A stretch of 20,790 bases of DNA. Source: CAYUNE01 sp964446115 (GTDB lineage Bacteria; Desulfobacterota; Desulfobulbia; Desulfobulbales; Desulfobulbaceae). The stretch covers positions 1 through 20,790 of the forward strand of contig CAYUNE010000024.1 in NCBI GenBank assembly GCA_964446115.1, read 5' to 3'. The position numbers and the translations under genes were made by a program. Of this stretch, positions 7,143-14,733 are shown piece by piece; positions within the stretch are counted from its first letter, which is position 1, and each line of letters opens with the position of its first letter. The notes under the pieces are model-generated. The model did not search any database. It saw only the letters and a program-made list of their open reading frames with translations, and was not told the origin of the DNA.

Positions 7143-8584
7143 CACAACGGGATCAGCTTACGAGCAAACGCCCTGACCTGGCGGATATCTGCCGGCGGGT
7201 TCGTGAAAAATCGGCAAGTTACAGCCGCTACCATTTCTCGGAGCAGTATAACGATTTTTTAAAGGCCTTCTTCGATCTTGCCCAGGAGTATGACTCCCTG
7301 GAAAACTACTACCGCATCTGTGTGGCCGTGCCCCTGGAGTTCACCGGGCTGGAGAGCCGCCTTTACCTCTGCGACGACAGCGGCAACCGGCTGGATCTGG
7401 TCTGCGACAGTTTCACCGGAGTGCGCCGACAGCCGGAGCCGGTGACCGTGCCCGGCCCCATCCATCTCTCGGCGGAACCGTACGAGACCGAATCGTCCTA
7501 TGTCATTCCCATTTACAGCAAGCCTCCGGTCTCCCGTTCCGATACCGATTTCACCGCCCCCCGGCCGGCACAAGGCGGTGCCATGGGCGAAAGCCGAATC
7601 CACGGCATGTACGAGATCATGCCCCTCGATCGGCTCACGGCCGATGACAAGTTTTTCTTCGTCAAATATGCCAACCGCATCGGCTACAATCTCCACAACC
7701 GCATGATCGCCCTGCAGAACATCGACCATCTCAAGTTCATCAACAACCTGGTGATGGATATCGAGCACAATATCATTGTGCCCAATATGTACTTCAAGCA
7801 TCTCTTCAATCAGCTCAAGCGCAAGATCGTCGAGATGGAAAATCTGCAGAAACGCATGGAGCGCATGGCCCGGGAGGACAGCGAAAACAGCAACCATCTC
7901 CAATGTCTCAAGTGTTACCGCGCCCTGCGGGAGGACCTTTTCGGCTACCACCGGGAACTGGTGAAACACCATGCCAATGTCAGCCTTTTCCTGGAGAGCC
8001 TGTTCAGGCGGGAGCATTTTGTCCGCGGCCATCTGGTGCTGCGGCCCAAGAAGTGTTTTGTGGAAAAAGAGGTGATTATCCCCCAGCTGGAAAACTACCG
8101 CAGCCGGCTGGAGGCCGCCGGAATCACCGTGGAGCGGCCCCGCAATATGATCGACGAGGAATTTCCCATCCTGGTGGATGTGGGGCTGCTGGCCCAGGTC
8201 TATGCCAACCTCTTTTCCAATGCCGCCAAGTACACCAGGGAGATCATCGACCATAGCGGCAGACCGCGAAAATCCATCGCCTACGGCCGGGAAATCGTAG
8301 AAAATTACAGCGGTGACGGCAAACGGGGAATCAAGTTCAACGTCTTCAGTACCGGGCCGCCCCTGAGCCCTGAAGAGGCGGAGTCCATATTCGACGAGGG
8401 CGTGCGCGGCCGGGATGTGGAAAAGATTCCCGGCACCGGCCACGGACTTTCCTTCATCAAGCACGTCATCGAGATGCACGGCGGCTCCGTGGGATACGAA
8501 TCCACGGAGGAGGGCAACAACTTCTACTTCATTCTGCCCCTGCCGGATGTGACCGACTATGATGCCGCTCCCGGTCTGCCGTAG
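7139..8584 (+). CDS. Soluble sensor histidine kinase-like protein (HATPase_c)
   Basis: A 481-residue protein with no signal peptide or membrane segment, so probably cytoplasmic. Residues about 20-190 may be a GAF-like sensory region (weak, no firm match). A helical stretch follows, with a probable phospho-acceptor His210 in DIEHNIIVPN and a coiled-coil-like segment at about 225-260. The C-terminal ATPase domain has an N box (NLFSNAAKYT, Asn357 and Asn361), a G1-like VFSTGPPLSPEEAESIFDEG in which the usual Asp or Asn is Ser, and a good G2 box GTGHGLSF at about 432-439. No receiver domain and no neighbouring response regulator are present. The GTG start at 7139 overlaps the pyrR stop by 4 bp (GTGA) and has GGGAGG upstream, implying translational coupling. 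Kinase activity is likely but altered G1 leaves doubt; the signal is unknown. Confidence 0.75.
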   Translation: MTQRDQLTSKRPDLADICRRVREKSASYSRYHFSEQYNDFLKAFFDLAQEYDSLENYYRICVAVPLEFTGLESRLYLCDDSGNRLDLVCDSFTGVRRQPEPVTVPGPIHLSAEPYETESSYVIPIYSKPPVSRSDTDFTAPRPAQGGAMGESRIHGMYEIMPLDRLTADDKFFFVKYANRIGYNLHNRMIALQNIDHLKFINNLVMDIEHNIIVPNMYFKHLFNQLKRKIVEMENLQKRMERMAREDSENSNHLQCLKCYRALREDLFGYHRELVKHHANVSLFLESLFRREHFVRGHLVLRPKKCFVEKEVIIPQLENYRSRLEAAGITVERPRNMIDEEFPILVDVGLLAQVYANLFSNAAKYTREIIDHSGRPRKSIAYGREIVENYSGDGKRGIKFNVFSTGPPLSPEEAESIFDEGVRGRDVEKIPGTGHGLSFIKHVIEMHGGSVGYESTEEGNNFYFILPLPDVTDYDAAPGLP

Positions 8585-8606
8585 TTCCTGAGTGCTCCCG
8601 CCGCCG

Positions 8607-10808
8607 ATGTCCATGGAACTCCTCGCTCCGGTGGGAAGCCCGGCCGCGTTTGAGGCGGCGCTGGAGGCGGGTGCCGATGCGGTCTATGCCGGGGCCCCCG
8701 GCTGCCATGCCCGGGCCCTGAGCCGTGATTTCAGCAGCAGGGAACTGCAGGGCATCATCGGCGTCGCCCATGGTGAAGGGCTGAAGGTCTACCTGGCCAT
8801 GAACAGCCTGGTCAAGGAGGATGAGCTTGGAGCGGTCATCGACGCCCTCGCCCTGTACGAGGAGCTGAAAGTCGATGCCCTCATCGTCCAGGATCCGGCC
8901 GTTGCCCTGCTGGCCCGGCGCCATTTTCCGGCTCTGAAGCTGCATGCCAGCACCCTCATGCTGGCCAATAACTCGATCAGCGTCCGGCATCTGCTGCAGA
9001 CGGGATTTTCCCGGGTGGTGCTGCCCCGGGAGCTTACCATTGACGAGATCGGCCGCATCCACCGGGCCACCGGCGCCGAACTCGAGGTCTTTGTCCACGG
9101 GGCCATGTGTTTCAGCTATTCCGGGCTCTGTCTCTTTTCCACCATGCACGGCGGCAAAAGCTCTCTGCGGGGCCGTTGCGTCCAGCCCTGCCGGCGGCGC
9201 TACGGTGTGAAGACGATGCGCCGTCCCGCCCGCCGCGGCCGGGGCCGGAAGGGCGGCCGGGGCGGCTATCTCTTTTCCATGAACGACCTGGAGGGAATCG
9301 GGCTGCTTGCTAAACTGCGGAAAGCCGGAGTCTGCAGCCTCAAGGTGGAAGGTCGCATGAAGGCGGCCGGCTATGTGGAAAGGGTTATCAGGGCCTACCG
9401 GATGGTCCTGGACAGCCTGGAGGGAAACGCGGAGGAGCAGCGCAATGTTCTGGAGCGGGCCCGCGCCCTGCTGTCTGAATCCATGGGCCGCCGGACCACG
9501 CCGGGATATTTCCGGAGCGTCCCGCCCCGCGGGGTGATTACCCATCATCACGGCGGCGGCAGCGGTCTCTTCCTGGGTCGGGCCCGCGCCGTTCCCGGGG
9601 AAGGGGACGGCCGCTCCATGACCATCGTTCTGCTCCTGAAAAACAGGGTGGAATGCGGTGACCGGATCCGGCTGCACCCGGAGGGAGGCGATTCCGGCTC
9701 CTCCTTTACCCTGCGGGGGATATGGTCCGGCGGCCGGCGGGTTTTTCGTGCCGGCCCCGGCAGCCGGGTGCGCCTGGAGGTGGCCGGTGCCATGGGCGGC
9801 GCCCGTCTCTCCGGCAGGATCTCCGTCTACAAGGTGGATCTACGTTCGCGTCGCGGCGGCGGACGGCTGATGAAGCGGCTCATATCCGGCCGGAAGAAGG
9901 TGGATACCGCAGCGAGCCGTCGCCGGGGAGCGGCCGTGCGGCGGATCGTCCTGCGGAACCGGTCCCAGCCGCCGCCTGCTGCTTCGCGTTCCGGCGGCAG
10001 CGGCAAGGGCCGCGGCCGCCCCGCCGCCGTTTCCTGGTGGTTGAAGGTGGAGCGGCCCCTCCACGCCCTGGCCCGCTTTCCCCTGCGGCCGGAACGCATC
10101 GTCATCGAATTGAGACGGGAAACCATGGCCGAGTTCAAAGGGATGGGCAACCGTCTGCGCCGGGTGCGGCCACGCATCACCTGGTCCCTGCCGCCGGTGG
10201 TGTCCCAGGCGGAACTCAGCTTCTACCGGGAGGCCGTCGAAACCCTGCTGCGGGACGGTTTCAACCGCTGGCAACTGGGACATGCGGGACAGGTGTCGCT
10301 CTTTCACCCTCACCGTGGTGACGGGAAACGGCTTGATCTCTCCGGCGATTACACCTTCAATGTGCTCAATTCCCAGAGCCTGCGACGCGTCCGGGAACTC
10401 GGGTTTGATTCGGTGCAGTTTTGCGTGGAAAGCGACCGCTCCAATCTGGCGGCGGCCCTTGCCGCCCGGCCGCGAAGGTTGCGGGTGGGCATGTGTGTCT
10501 ATGGCCGCTTACCGCTGTTCACCTCCAGGGCGGCTCAGGACCATCTGACCGACGGCCTGGTGGCTGTCAGTCCCCGGGGCGAGGAGTTCGTTGTCAGGCG
10601 GGACCGGGAGCTGGTGCGGGTCTATGGAGATCGTCCCTTTTCCCTGCTGGCGCATGTTGCCGATCTTGAGCGCCTCGGCCTTGATTTTTTTCTCGTCGAT
10701 GCCAGGGGCGCTTCCTTGCAGAGGGTGACCGGGGAGGTGCGGCGGGAACTCTTCGAAGGCGGCGGGGGGCGCATCCACGCCGGCAATTACAGGGGAATCC
10801 TGCAGTAA
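8607..10808 (+). CDS. Peptidase U32 family protein (RlhA/TrhP-like RNA hydroxylase family)
   Basis: A 733-residue U32 protein. Family members once called collagenases include E. coli RlhA and TrhP, which are needed for hydroxylation of a 23S rRNA cytidine and of tRNA uridine; this is a more likely role than proteolysis. Seen: MELLAPVGSPAAFEAALEAG and GADAVYAG at the start, LHASTLM near residue 113, HGAMCFSYSGLC (Cys168, Cys175) and RGRCVQPCR (Cys191, Cys195), the four-cysteine set of the family, then LKVEGRMKAAGYV. A DUF3656-like C-terminal region is plausible. It is longer than RlhA (about 650) and carries Arg/Gly-rich inserts near 203-220 and a basic stretch near 411-482. The start ATG 8607 (or 8613) is set by homology; no clear ribosome site is seen. 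It lies 22 bp after the kinase gene and 1 bp before the next gene. Confidence 0.82.
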   Translation: MSMELLAPVGSPAAFEAALEAGADAVYAGAPGCHARALSRDFSSRELQGIIGVAHGEGLKVYLAMNSLVKEDELGAVIDALALYEELKVDALIVQDPAVALLARRHFPALKLHASTLMLANNSISVRHLLQTGFSRVVLPRELTIDEIGRIHRATGAELEVFVHGAMCFSYSGLCLFSTMHGGKSSLRGRCVQPCRRRYGVKTMRRPARRGRGRKGGRGGYLFSMNDLEGIGLLAKLRKAGVCSLKVEGRMKAAGYVERVIRAYRMVLDSLEGNAEEQRNVLERARALLSESMGRRTTPGYFRSVPPRGVITHHHGGGSGLFLGRARAVPGEGDGRSMTIVLLLKNRVECGDRIRLHPEGGDSGSSFTLRGIWSGGRRVFRAGPGSRVRLEVAGAMGGARLSGRISVYKVDLRSRRGGGRLMKRLISGRKKVDTAASRRRGAAVRRIVLRNRSQPPPAASRSGGSGKGRGRPAAVSWWLKVERPLHALARFPLRPERIVIELRRETMAEFKGMGNRLRRVRPRITWSLPPVVSQAELSFYREAVETLLRDGFNRWQLGHAGQVSLFHPHRGDGKRLDLSGDYTFNVLNSQSLRRVRELGFDSVQFCVESDRSNLAAALAARPRRLRVGMCVYGRLPLFTSRAAQDHLTDGLVAVSPRGEEFVVRRDRELVRVYGDRPFSLLAHVADLERLGLDFFLVDARGASLQRVTGEVRRELFEGGGGRIHAGNYRGILQ

Positions 10809-10809
10809 T

Positions 10810-11781
10810 ATGATAAAACCGCTTGAGATTACGGCATTTTTTGACGGCAGTCCCGGTCATGAGAAGCAGACCCGGGGCATTCTTGCCGCCCTGGCCGCCC
10901 GGACAGTGATCACCGTTGCCGAGCAGCGGGTGGCGAGAAAGGGACTGCCGGCCGCAGCCCGCGACTGGATTTCCTGTTACCTCGCCATCCGCACCCGTCC
11001 GGCCCAACCGGACCAGGGCCGGGGAGAACGGTTGCTCCTGGGCACCGGGTCCCGAACCCATCCGGCCATGATCGCCTGCCGCCGCCCGGGCGACCGGCTG
11101 GTCACCTGCATGAGTCCGGCCCGCTGTTTTCTGGACGGCTTCGATCTCTGCCTCATTCCAGAACATGATCGACCCACGGCCAGGGACAACATCCTGGTCA
11201 CCATCGGACCGCCGGGGACGGGTAAAGACCGCGGCCGTCACCAGCGGGACAGGGGGTTGATTCTGGTGGGCGGTGCAGATGCCGGGAGTCACCGCTGGAA
11301 CAGTCCGGCGCTCATCAGCCGCATCGGCCGACTGTTGAAAAGCGACGGGAGCATGAGCTGGACCATCTCTTCCTCGCCGCGGACGCCGCACGAGTGCGAG
11401 GTCCGGCTTGCCTCTCTTGCCGCCGGCAGGGAGGGGGTTTCTTTCCATGCCTTTGCAGAGACCCATCCGGGCTGGATCGAGGAGCGCTACGACGAATGCG
11501 CCGTTGCCTGGGTCACCGCCGACAGTGTATCCATGATCTTCGAGGCCTTGACGGCGGGCTGTAAAGTGGGAATACTGCCGGTGGACTGGAAGAAACCGGA
11601 AAACAAGTTCCAGCGCTGTATCGATCTGCTGGCGGCGCAGCAGCGGGTGGTCACCTGGGAGAAATGGAAAGAGTGTGAAGGCAAAGGACAACTTCAGTGG
11701 CCCACCGGGCCGCCCCTTGAGGAGGCGGAGCGGTGCGCCGGGGAGATTTTGAGGCGATGGTGGCCGGAGCGCTTACGGTAG
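10810..11781 (+). CDS. ELM1/GtrOC1 family putative glycosyltransferase-like protein
   Basis: A 323-residue protein resembling the family annotated as mitochondrial fission ELM1 (PF06258). Its bacterial members usually sit in LPS or polysaccharide loci and have a GT-B-like fold. Seen: FFDGSPGHEKQTRG at residues 10-23, LLLGTGSRTHPA near residue 75, CMSPARCFLDGFDLCLIPEHD near residues 98-118, ILVTIGPP, LILVGG, SWTISSSPRTP near residue 183 and a late AWVTADSVSMIFEALTAGCKVGILPV block resembling the nucleotide-sugar end of GT-B enzymes. The start is ATG at 10810, one base after the U32 stop. It overlaps the following glycosyltransferase by 25 bp. A role in surface glycan assembly is inferred from family and context; the donor and acceptor are unknown. 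Confidence 0.75.
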   Translation: MIKPLEITAFFDGSPGHEKQTRGILAALAARTVITVAEQRVARKGLPAAARDWISCYLAIRTRPAQPDQGRGERLLLGTGSRTHPAMIACRRPGDRLVTCMSPARCFLDGFDLCLIPEHDRPTARDNILVTIGPPGTGKDRGRHQRDRGLILVGGADAGSHRWNSPALISRIGRLLKSDGSMSWTISSSPRTPHECEVRLASLAAGREGVSFHAFAETHPGWIEERYDECAVAWVTADSVSMIFEALTAGCKVGILPVDWKKPENKFQRCIDLLAAQQRVVTWEKWKECEGKGQLQWPTGPPLEEAERCAGEILRRWWPERLR

Positions 11782-14078
11782 TACAGATCCTGCCGGAACT
11801 CGACGAGGGCGGTGTGGAAGGCGAAACCCTGGAACTGGCCGCCTATCTCGTGCAGCAGGGACACCGTTCCCTGGTGATTTCCGCGGGGGGGCGGCTGGTG
11901 CCGCAACTGGAACAGGAGGGCAGCCGCCATATCCACCTGCCGTGGATCGGAGAGAAGAGTCCGCGCTGCATCCGCCACATCTCCTTTCTGCGCCGTTTTC
12001 TGCTGGAGGAGGGGGTGGACATTCTCCATCTGCGTTCCCGCCTGCCCGGCTGGATCGGCTATCTTGCCTGGAAATCCCTGCCGCGGCACCTGCGACCGGG
12101 ACTGATCACCAGTTTTCACGGCTTCTACTCGGTGAACGGCTACTCCACCATCATGACCAAGGGGGAGAAGGTGATCGCCGTTTCCCGTACCGTCTATGAT
12201 CACATCCTTGAAAACTATCAGGTCCCTGCCGAGCGCATCTCCCTCATCCACGGCGGCGTCGATACCCGTTATTTCGATCCGGACAAGGTGGATGAGACCC
12301 GTATCCGGAAGGTGCGGGATGCCTGGGATATCGCCCGCAGCAGCGACCCGGTGCTGCTCCTGCCCGGACGGCTCACCGCCTGGAAGGGGCAGGATATCTT
12401 TATCGAGAGCCTGGCGCTTTTGAAAAATCGCCGCTTCAAGGCCCTCTGCGTCGGCGACCTGGAGGAAAACAGCCATTACACCCGCAGGCTCAAGGATAAG
12501 ATCAGGCAGTACAAGCTGGATGAGAACGTCCGGCTTCCCGGCCACTGCGCCGATATGCCCGCCGCCATGATGGCCGCCGACGTGGTGGTTTCCGCCTCCT
12601 CCAGTCAGCCGGAGGCCTTCGGCAAGGTGGCCATCGAGGCCATGGTCATGGGCAGGCCGGTGATCGCCACCCGCCAGGGCGGCAGCCTGGAAACCGTGGT
12701 GGAGGGCAAGACCGGCTGGCTGGTCAATCCCTCGGATGCCCGGGATCTGGCCCAGGTGATCGACAGGGCCATCAGCGATCATGAGCTGCGCAGGAAATAC
12801 GGCCGCGCCGGCCGCCGCTGGGTGGAGGAGAACTTCACCGCCTGCCGCATGTGCGAGAAAACCGTTGACCTCTACCGGGAACTGCTGGCCGAGAAACATC
12901 ACCGGACAGGAGCGGAGCGGTTGACCGTACTCCAGATGCTGCCCGATCTCGAAGGCGGCGGCGTTGAACGCGGCACCCTGGAGATGGGACGTTATCTGGC
13001 GGAGCAGGGCCACCGTTCCCTGGTGATTTCCGCCGGCGGCCGCATGGTCGGCCAGCTCGAGAAAGAGGGGAGCAGCCATATCCGGTGGCCGGTGGGGGAA
13101 AAGTCGCCGCGCAGCCTTTTCTATATCGCGCCGCTCAGACGTCTGCTGCTGCGTGAACGCGTCGACGTACTGCATCTGCGCTCGCGGATGCCGGCCTGGA
13201 TCGGCTATATTGCCTGGAAGAGTCTTCCCCCCGGCAAACGACCGGTGCTGGTCACCACCTTCCACGGATTTTATTCCGTCAACGCCTACAGCGCCATCAT
13301 GACCAGAGGGCAGCAGATCGTCGCCACCTCGGAGAGTATCCGCAAACATATCAAGGAGAAGTACGGCATTGACGATGAGCGGATTACCCTGGTCTACCGC
13401 GGGGTGGAGGAGGATGTCTTCTCTCCGGATCGGGTTTCCGGGGAGCGGCTGGCCGCCCTGCGGAGCTCATGGGGACTGACCGGGGAATCCAGGCCGGTGA
13501 TCATGCTGCCCGGCCGTTTCTCCCGGCTCAAGGGCCAGGATATCTTCATCAAAAGTCTGGAGCTCATCAAAGAGCATGATTTTCTTGCGGTGCTGGTGGG
13601 TGATACCGGAGAGAATCCCCCTTTCACCGAGCGGCTGCTGTCCCGGATCCACCGGGCCGGGCTGGAGGACAAGGTGAAGATGGTGGGCTACTGCACGGAC
13701 ATGCCCACGGCCCTGGCCCTGGCCGACATCGTCGTTTCCGCCACCTCCACCGAACCCGAGGCCTTTGGACGCACCATTGTCGAGGCCATGGCCATGGGCA
13801 AGCCGGTGATCGCCACCGCCCACGGCGGCAGTATGGAAACCGTGGTCCACGGCGAGACCGGTTGGCTGGTGCGGCCGCTGGATGCTGCCGACATGGCCGC
13901 CGCTCTCCGGGAGGCCCTGGAAAACCGGGAGCGCTGCCGTTGTTTCGGCTCGGCCGGCAGGAAACGGGTCCTGAAGAATTTTACCCTGGAAAACATGTGC
14001 GGCCGCACCGTTGATCTCTATCGGCAGCTGCTGGTCCGGCGGAGACCCGGACGGGTGGCGTTGCGGTCCGGTTTCTGA
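11757..14078 (+). CDS. Double GT4 glycosyltransferase (tandem internal duplication)
   Basis: A 773-residue protein made of two complete GT-B, family 4 glycosyltransferases in one frame: unit 1 at about residues 6-385 and unit 2 at about 389-773. Each has an N-terminal Rossmann half (GGVE..TLE, QGHRSLVISAGGR, LHLRSR.P.WIGY.AWKSLP, FHGFYSVN) and a C-terminal half with the retaining-GT4 EX7E motif (Glu286/Glu294 and Glu668/Glu676), so both look active. Hand alignment of the first 172 residues gives about 105 identities (near 60%). The units are joined by a short polar linker. GT4 enzymes transfer sugars from activated donors, usually at the inner membrane face; no signal or membrane segment is seen. 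I chose ATG at 11757 over a GTG at 11733 because GAGG is near and homology starts soon after. It probably adds two sugars in sequence to an LPS or capsule precursor. Confidence 0.88.
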   Translation: MVAGALTVVQILPELDEGGVEGETLELAAYLVQQGHRSLVISAGGRLVPQLEQEGSRHIHLPWIGEKSPRCIRHISFLRRFLLEEGVDILHLRSRLPGWIGYLAWKSLPRHLRPGLITSFHGFYSVNGYSTIMTKGEKVIAVSRTVYDHILENYQVPAERISLIHGGVDTRYFDPDKVDETRIRKVRDAWDIARSSDPVLLLPGRLTAWKGQDIFIESLALLKNRRFKALCVGDLEENSHYTRRLKDKIRQYKLDENVRLPGHCADMPAAMMAADVVVSASSSQPEAFGKVAIEAMVMGRPVIATRQGGSLETVVEGKTGWLVNPSDARDLAQVIDRAISDHELRRKYGRAGRRWVEENFTACRMCEKTVDLYRELLAEKHHRTGAERLTVLQMLPDLEGGGVERGTLEMGRYLAEQGHRSLVISAGGRMVGQLEKEGSSHIRWPVGEKSPRSLFYIAPLRRLLLRERVDVLHLRSRMPAWIGYIAWKSLPPGKRPVLVTTFHGFYSVNAYSAIMTRGQQIVATSESIRKHIKEKYGIDDERITLVYRGVEEDVFSPDRVSGERLAALRSSWGLTGESRPVIMLPGRFSRLKGQDIFIKSLELIKEHDFLAVLVGDTGENPPFTERLLSRIHRAGLEDKVKMVGYCTDMPTALALADIVVSATSTEPEAFGRTIVEAMAMGKPVIATAHGGSMETVVHGETGWLVRPLDAADMAAALREALENRERCRCFGSAGRKRVLKNFTLENMCGRTVDLYRQLLVRRRPGRVALRSGF

Positions 14079-14085
14079 ACCGGTG

Positions 14086-14733
14086 ATGAAGACACTCCTC
14101 GCCCTGGGCGATTGCAACACTCTCGGCGTCGGTGACCTGCGGGACAACGCCTATCCGGAGCGGCTGGGAAGACAACTGGGCCGACTGGTGAAAAACCGCG
14201 GCTGGACCATGGCCACCACGCGTGAGGGGCTGAATCTCGCCCGGGACAATCTGCAACCGGATGTCGACATCCTCCTCATCCAGTACGGGCTGGTGGACTC
14301 CTATACCACTTTCAGGTACGCCCCTTATGTCCTCTACTATCCGGATAATCCCCTGCGCAAGCAGTATCGTTCCCTGGTGAAGAAGTACAGAAAGGTCTGC
14401 CGCCGCTGGGGACTGTATGAACGTTTCGGCAGCAGGGAGGTGGTGGGACCCCGGGAATATGAGGCGAATCTGGAGGCGATCATCCGGCTTGCAGGGAGCG
14501 CCCGGGTGGTCCTTGTCGAAACCGTTCCCCATCTGCGGCAGGAGCGTAATGCTAATATTCGGCGCTATAACGATATTCTCACGGATATCGCCGCCCGGAG
14601 GCCGAATGTGATCAAGGTGGATCTTTTCAACCTGTTTCTCACGGGGAAAGAGATGTATTACCTGGATGAAACCCACTGCAACGCCACCGGCCATGAGCTG
14701 ATTGCCCGGCGGATTGCCGGGGCATTGTCATGA
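14086..14733 (+). CDS. SGNH/GDSL-like hydrolase with Cys in the nucleophile position
   Basis: A 215-residue protein. Block I reads LALGDCNTLG at residues 5-14, where the usual catalytic Ser of GDS is Cys10. Block III appears as QYGLVDSY, a known variant of GxND, and block V is LDETHCNATGHE with Asp194 and His197, the usual acid and base. SGNH proteins in polysaccharide loci typically add or remove acyl groups; here the Cys makes the activity uncertain (a thiol hydrolase, an acyltransferase or an inactive binder are possible). No signal peptide is seen, so it should act in the cytoplasm. The start at ATG 14086 is 7 bp after the double glycosyltransferase and is set by the conserved block I; the longer frame from 14011 lies inside the upstream gene. 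Its stop overlaps the next start (ATGA), indicating coupling. Confidence 0.7.
   Translation: MKTLLALGDCNTLGVGDLRDNAYPERLGRQLGRLVKNRGWTMATTREGLNLARDNLQPDVDILLIQYGLVDSYTTFRYAPYVLYYPDNPLRKQYRSLVKKYRKVCRRWGLYERFGSREVVGPREYEANLEAIIRLAGSARVVLVETVPHLRQERNANIRRYNDILTDIAARRPNVIKVDLFNLFLTGKEMYYLDETHCNATGHELIARRIAGALS

Noticed and set aside
7259..8614. A 451-codon open frame on the minus strand, opposite the histidine kinase gene
   Set aside because: It is antisense to recognised N and G2 boxes, has no family motif and no ribosome site; shadow frame.
11694..13349. A 551-codon open frame on the minus strand with internal repeats
   Set aside because: The repeats merely mirror the duplicated glycosyltransferase on the other strand.
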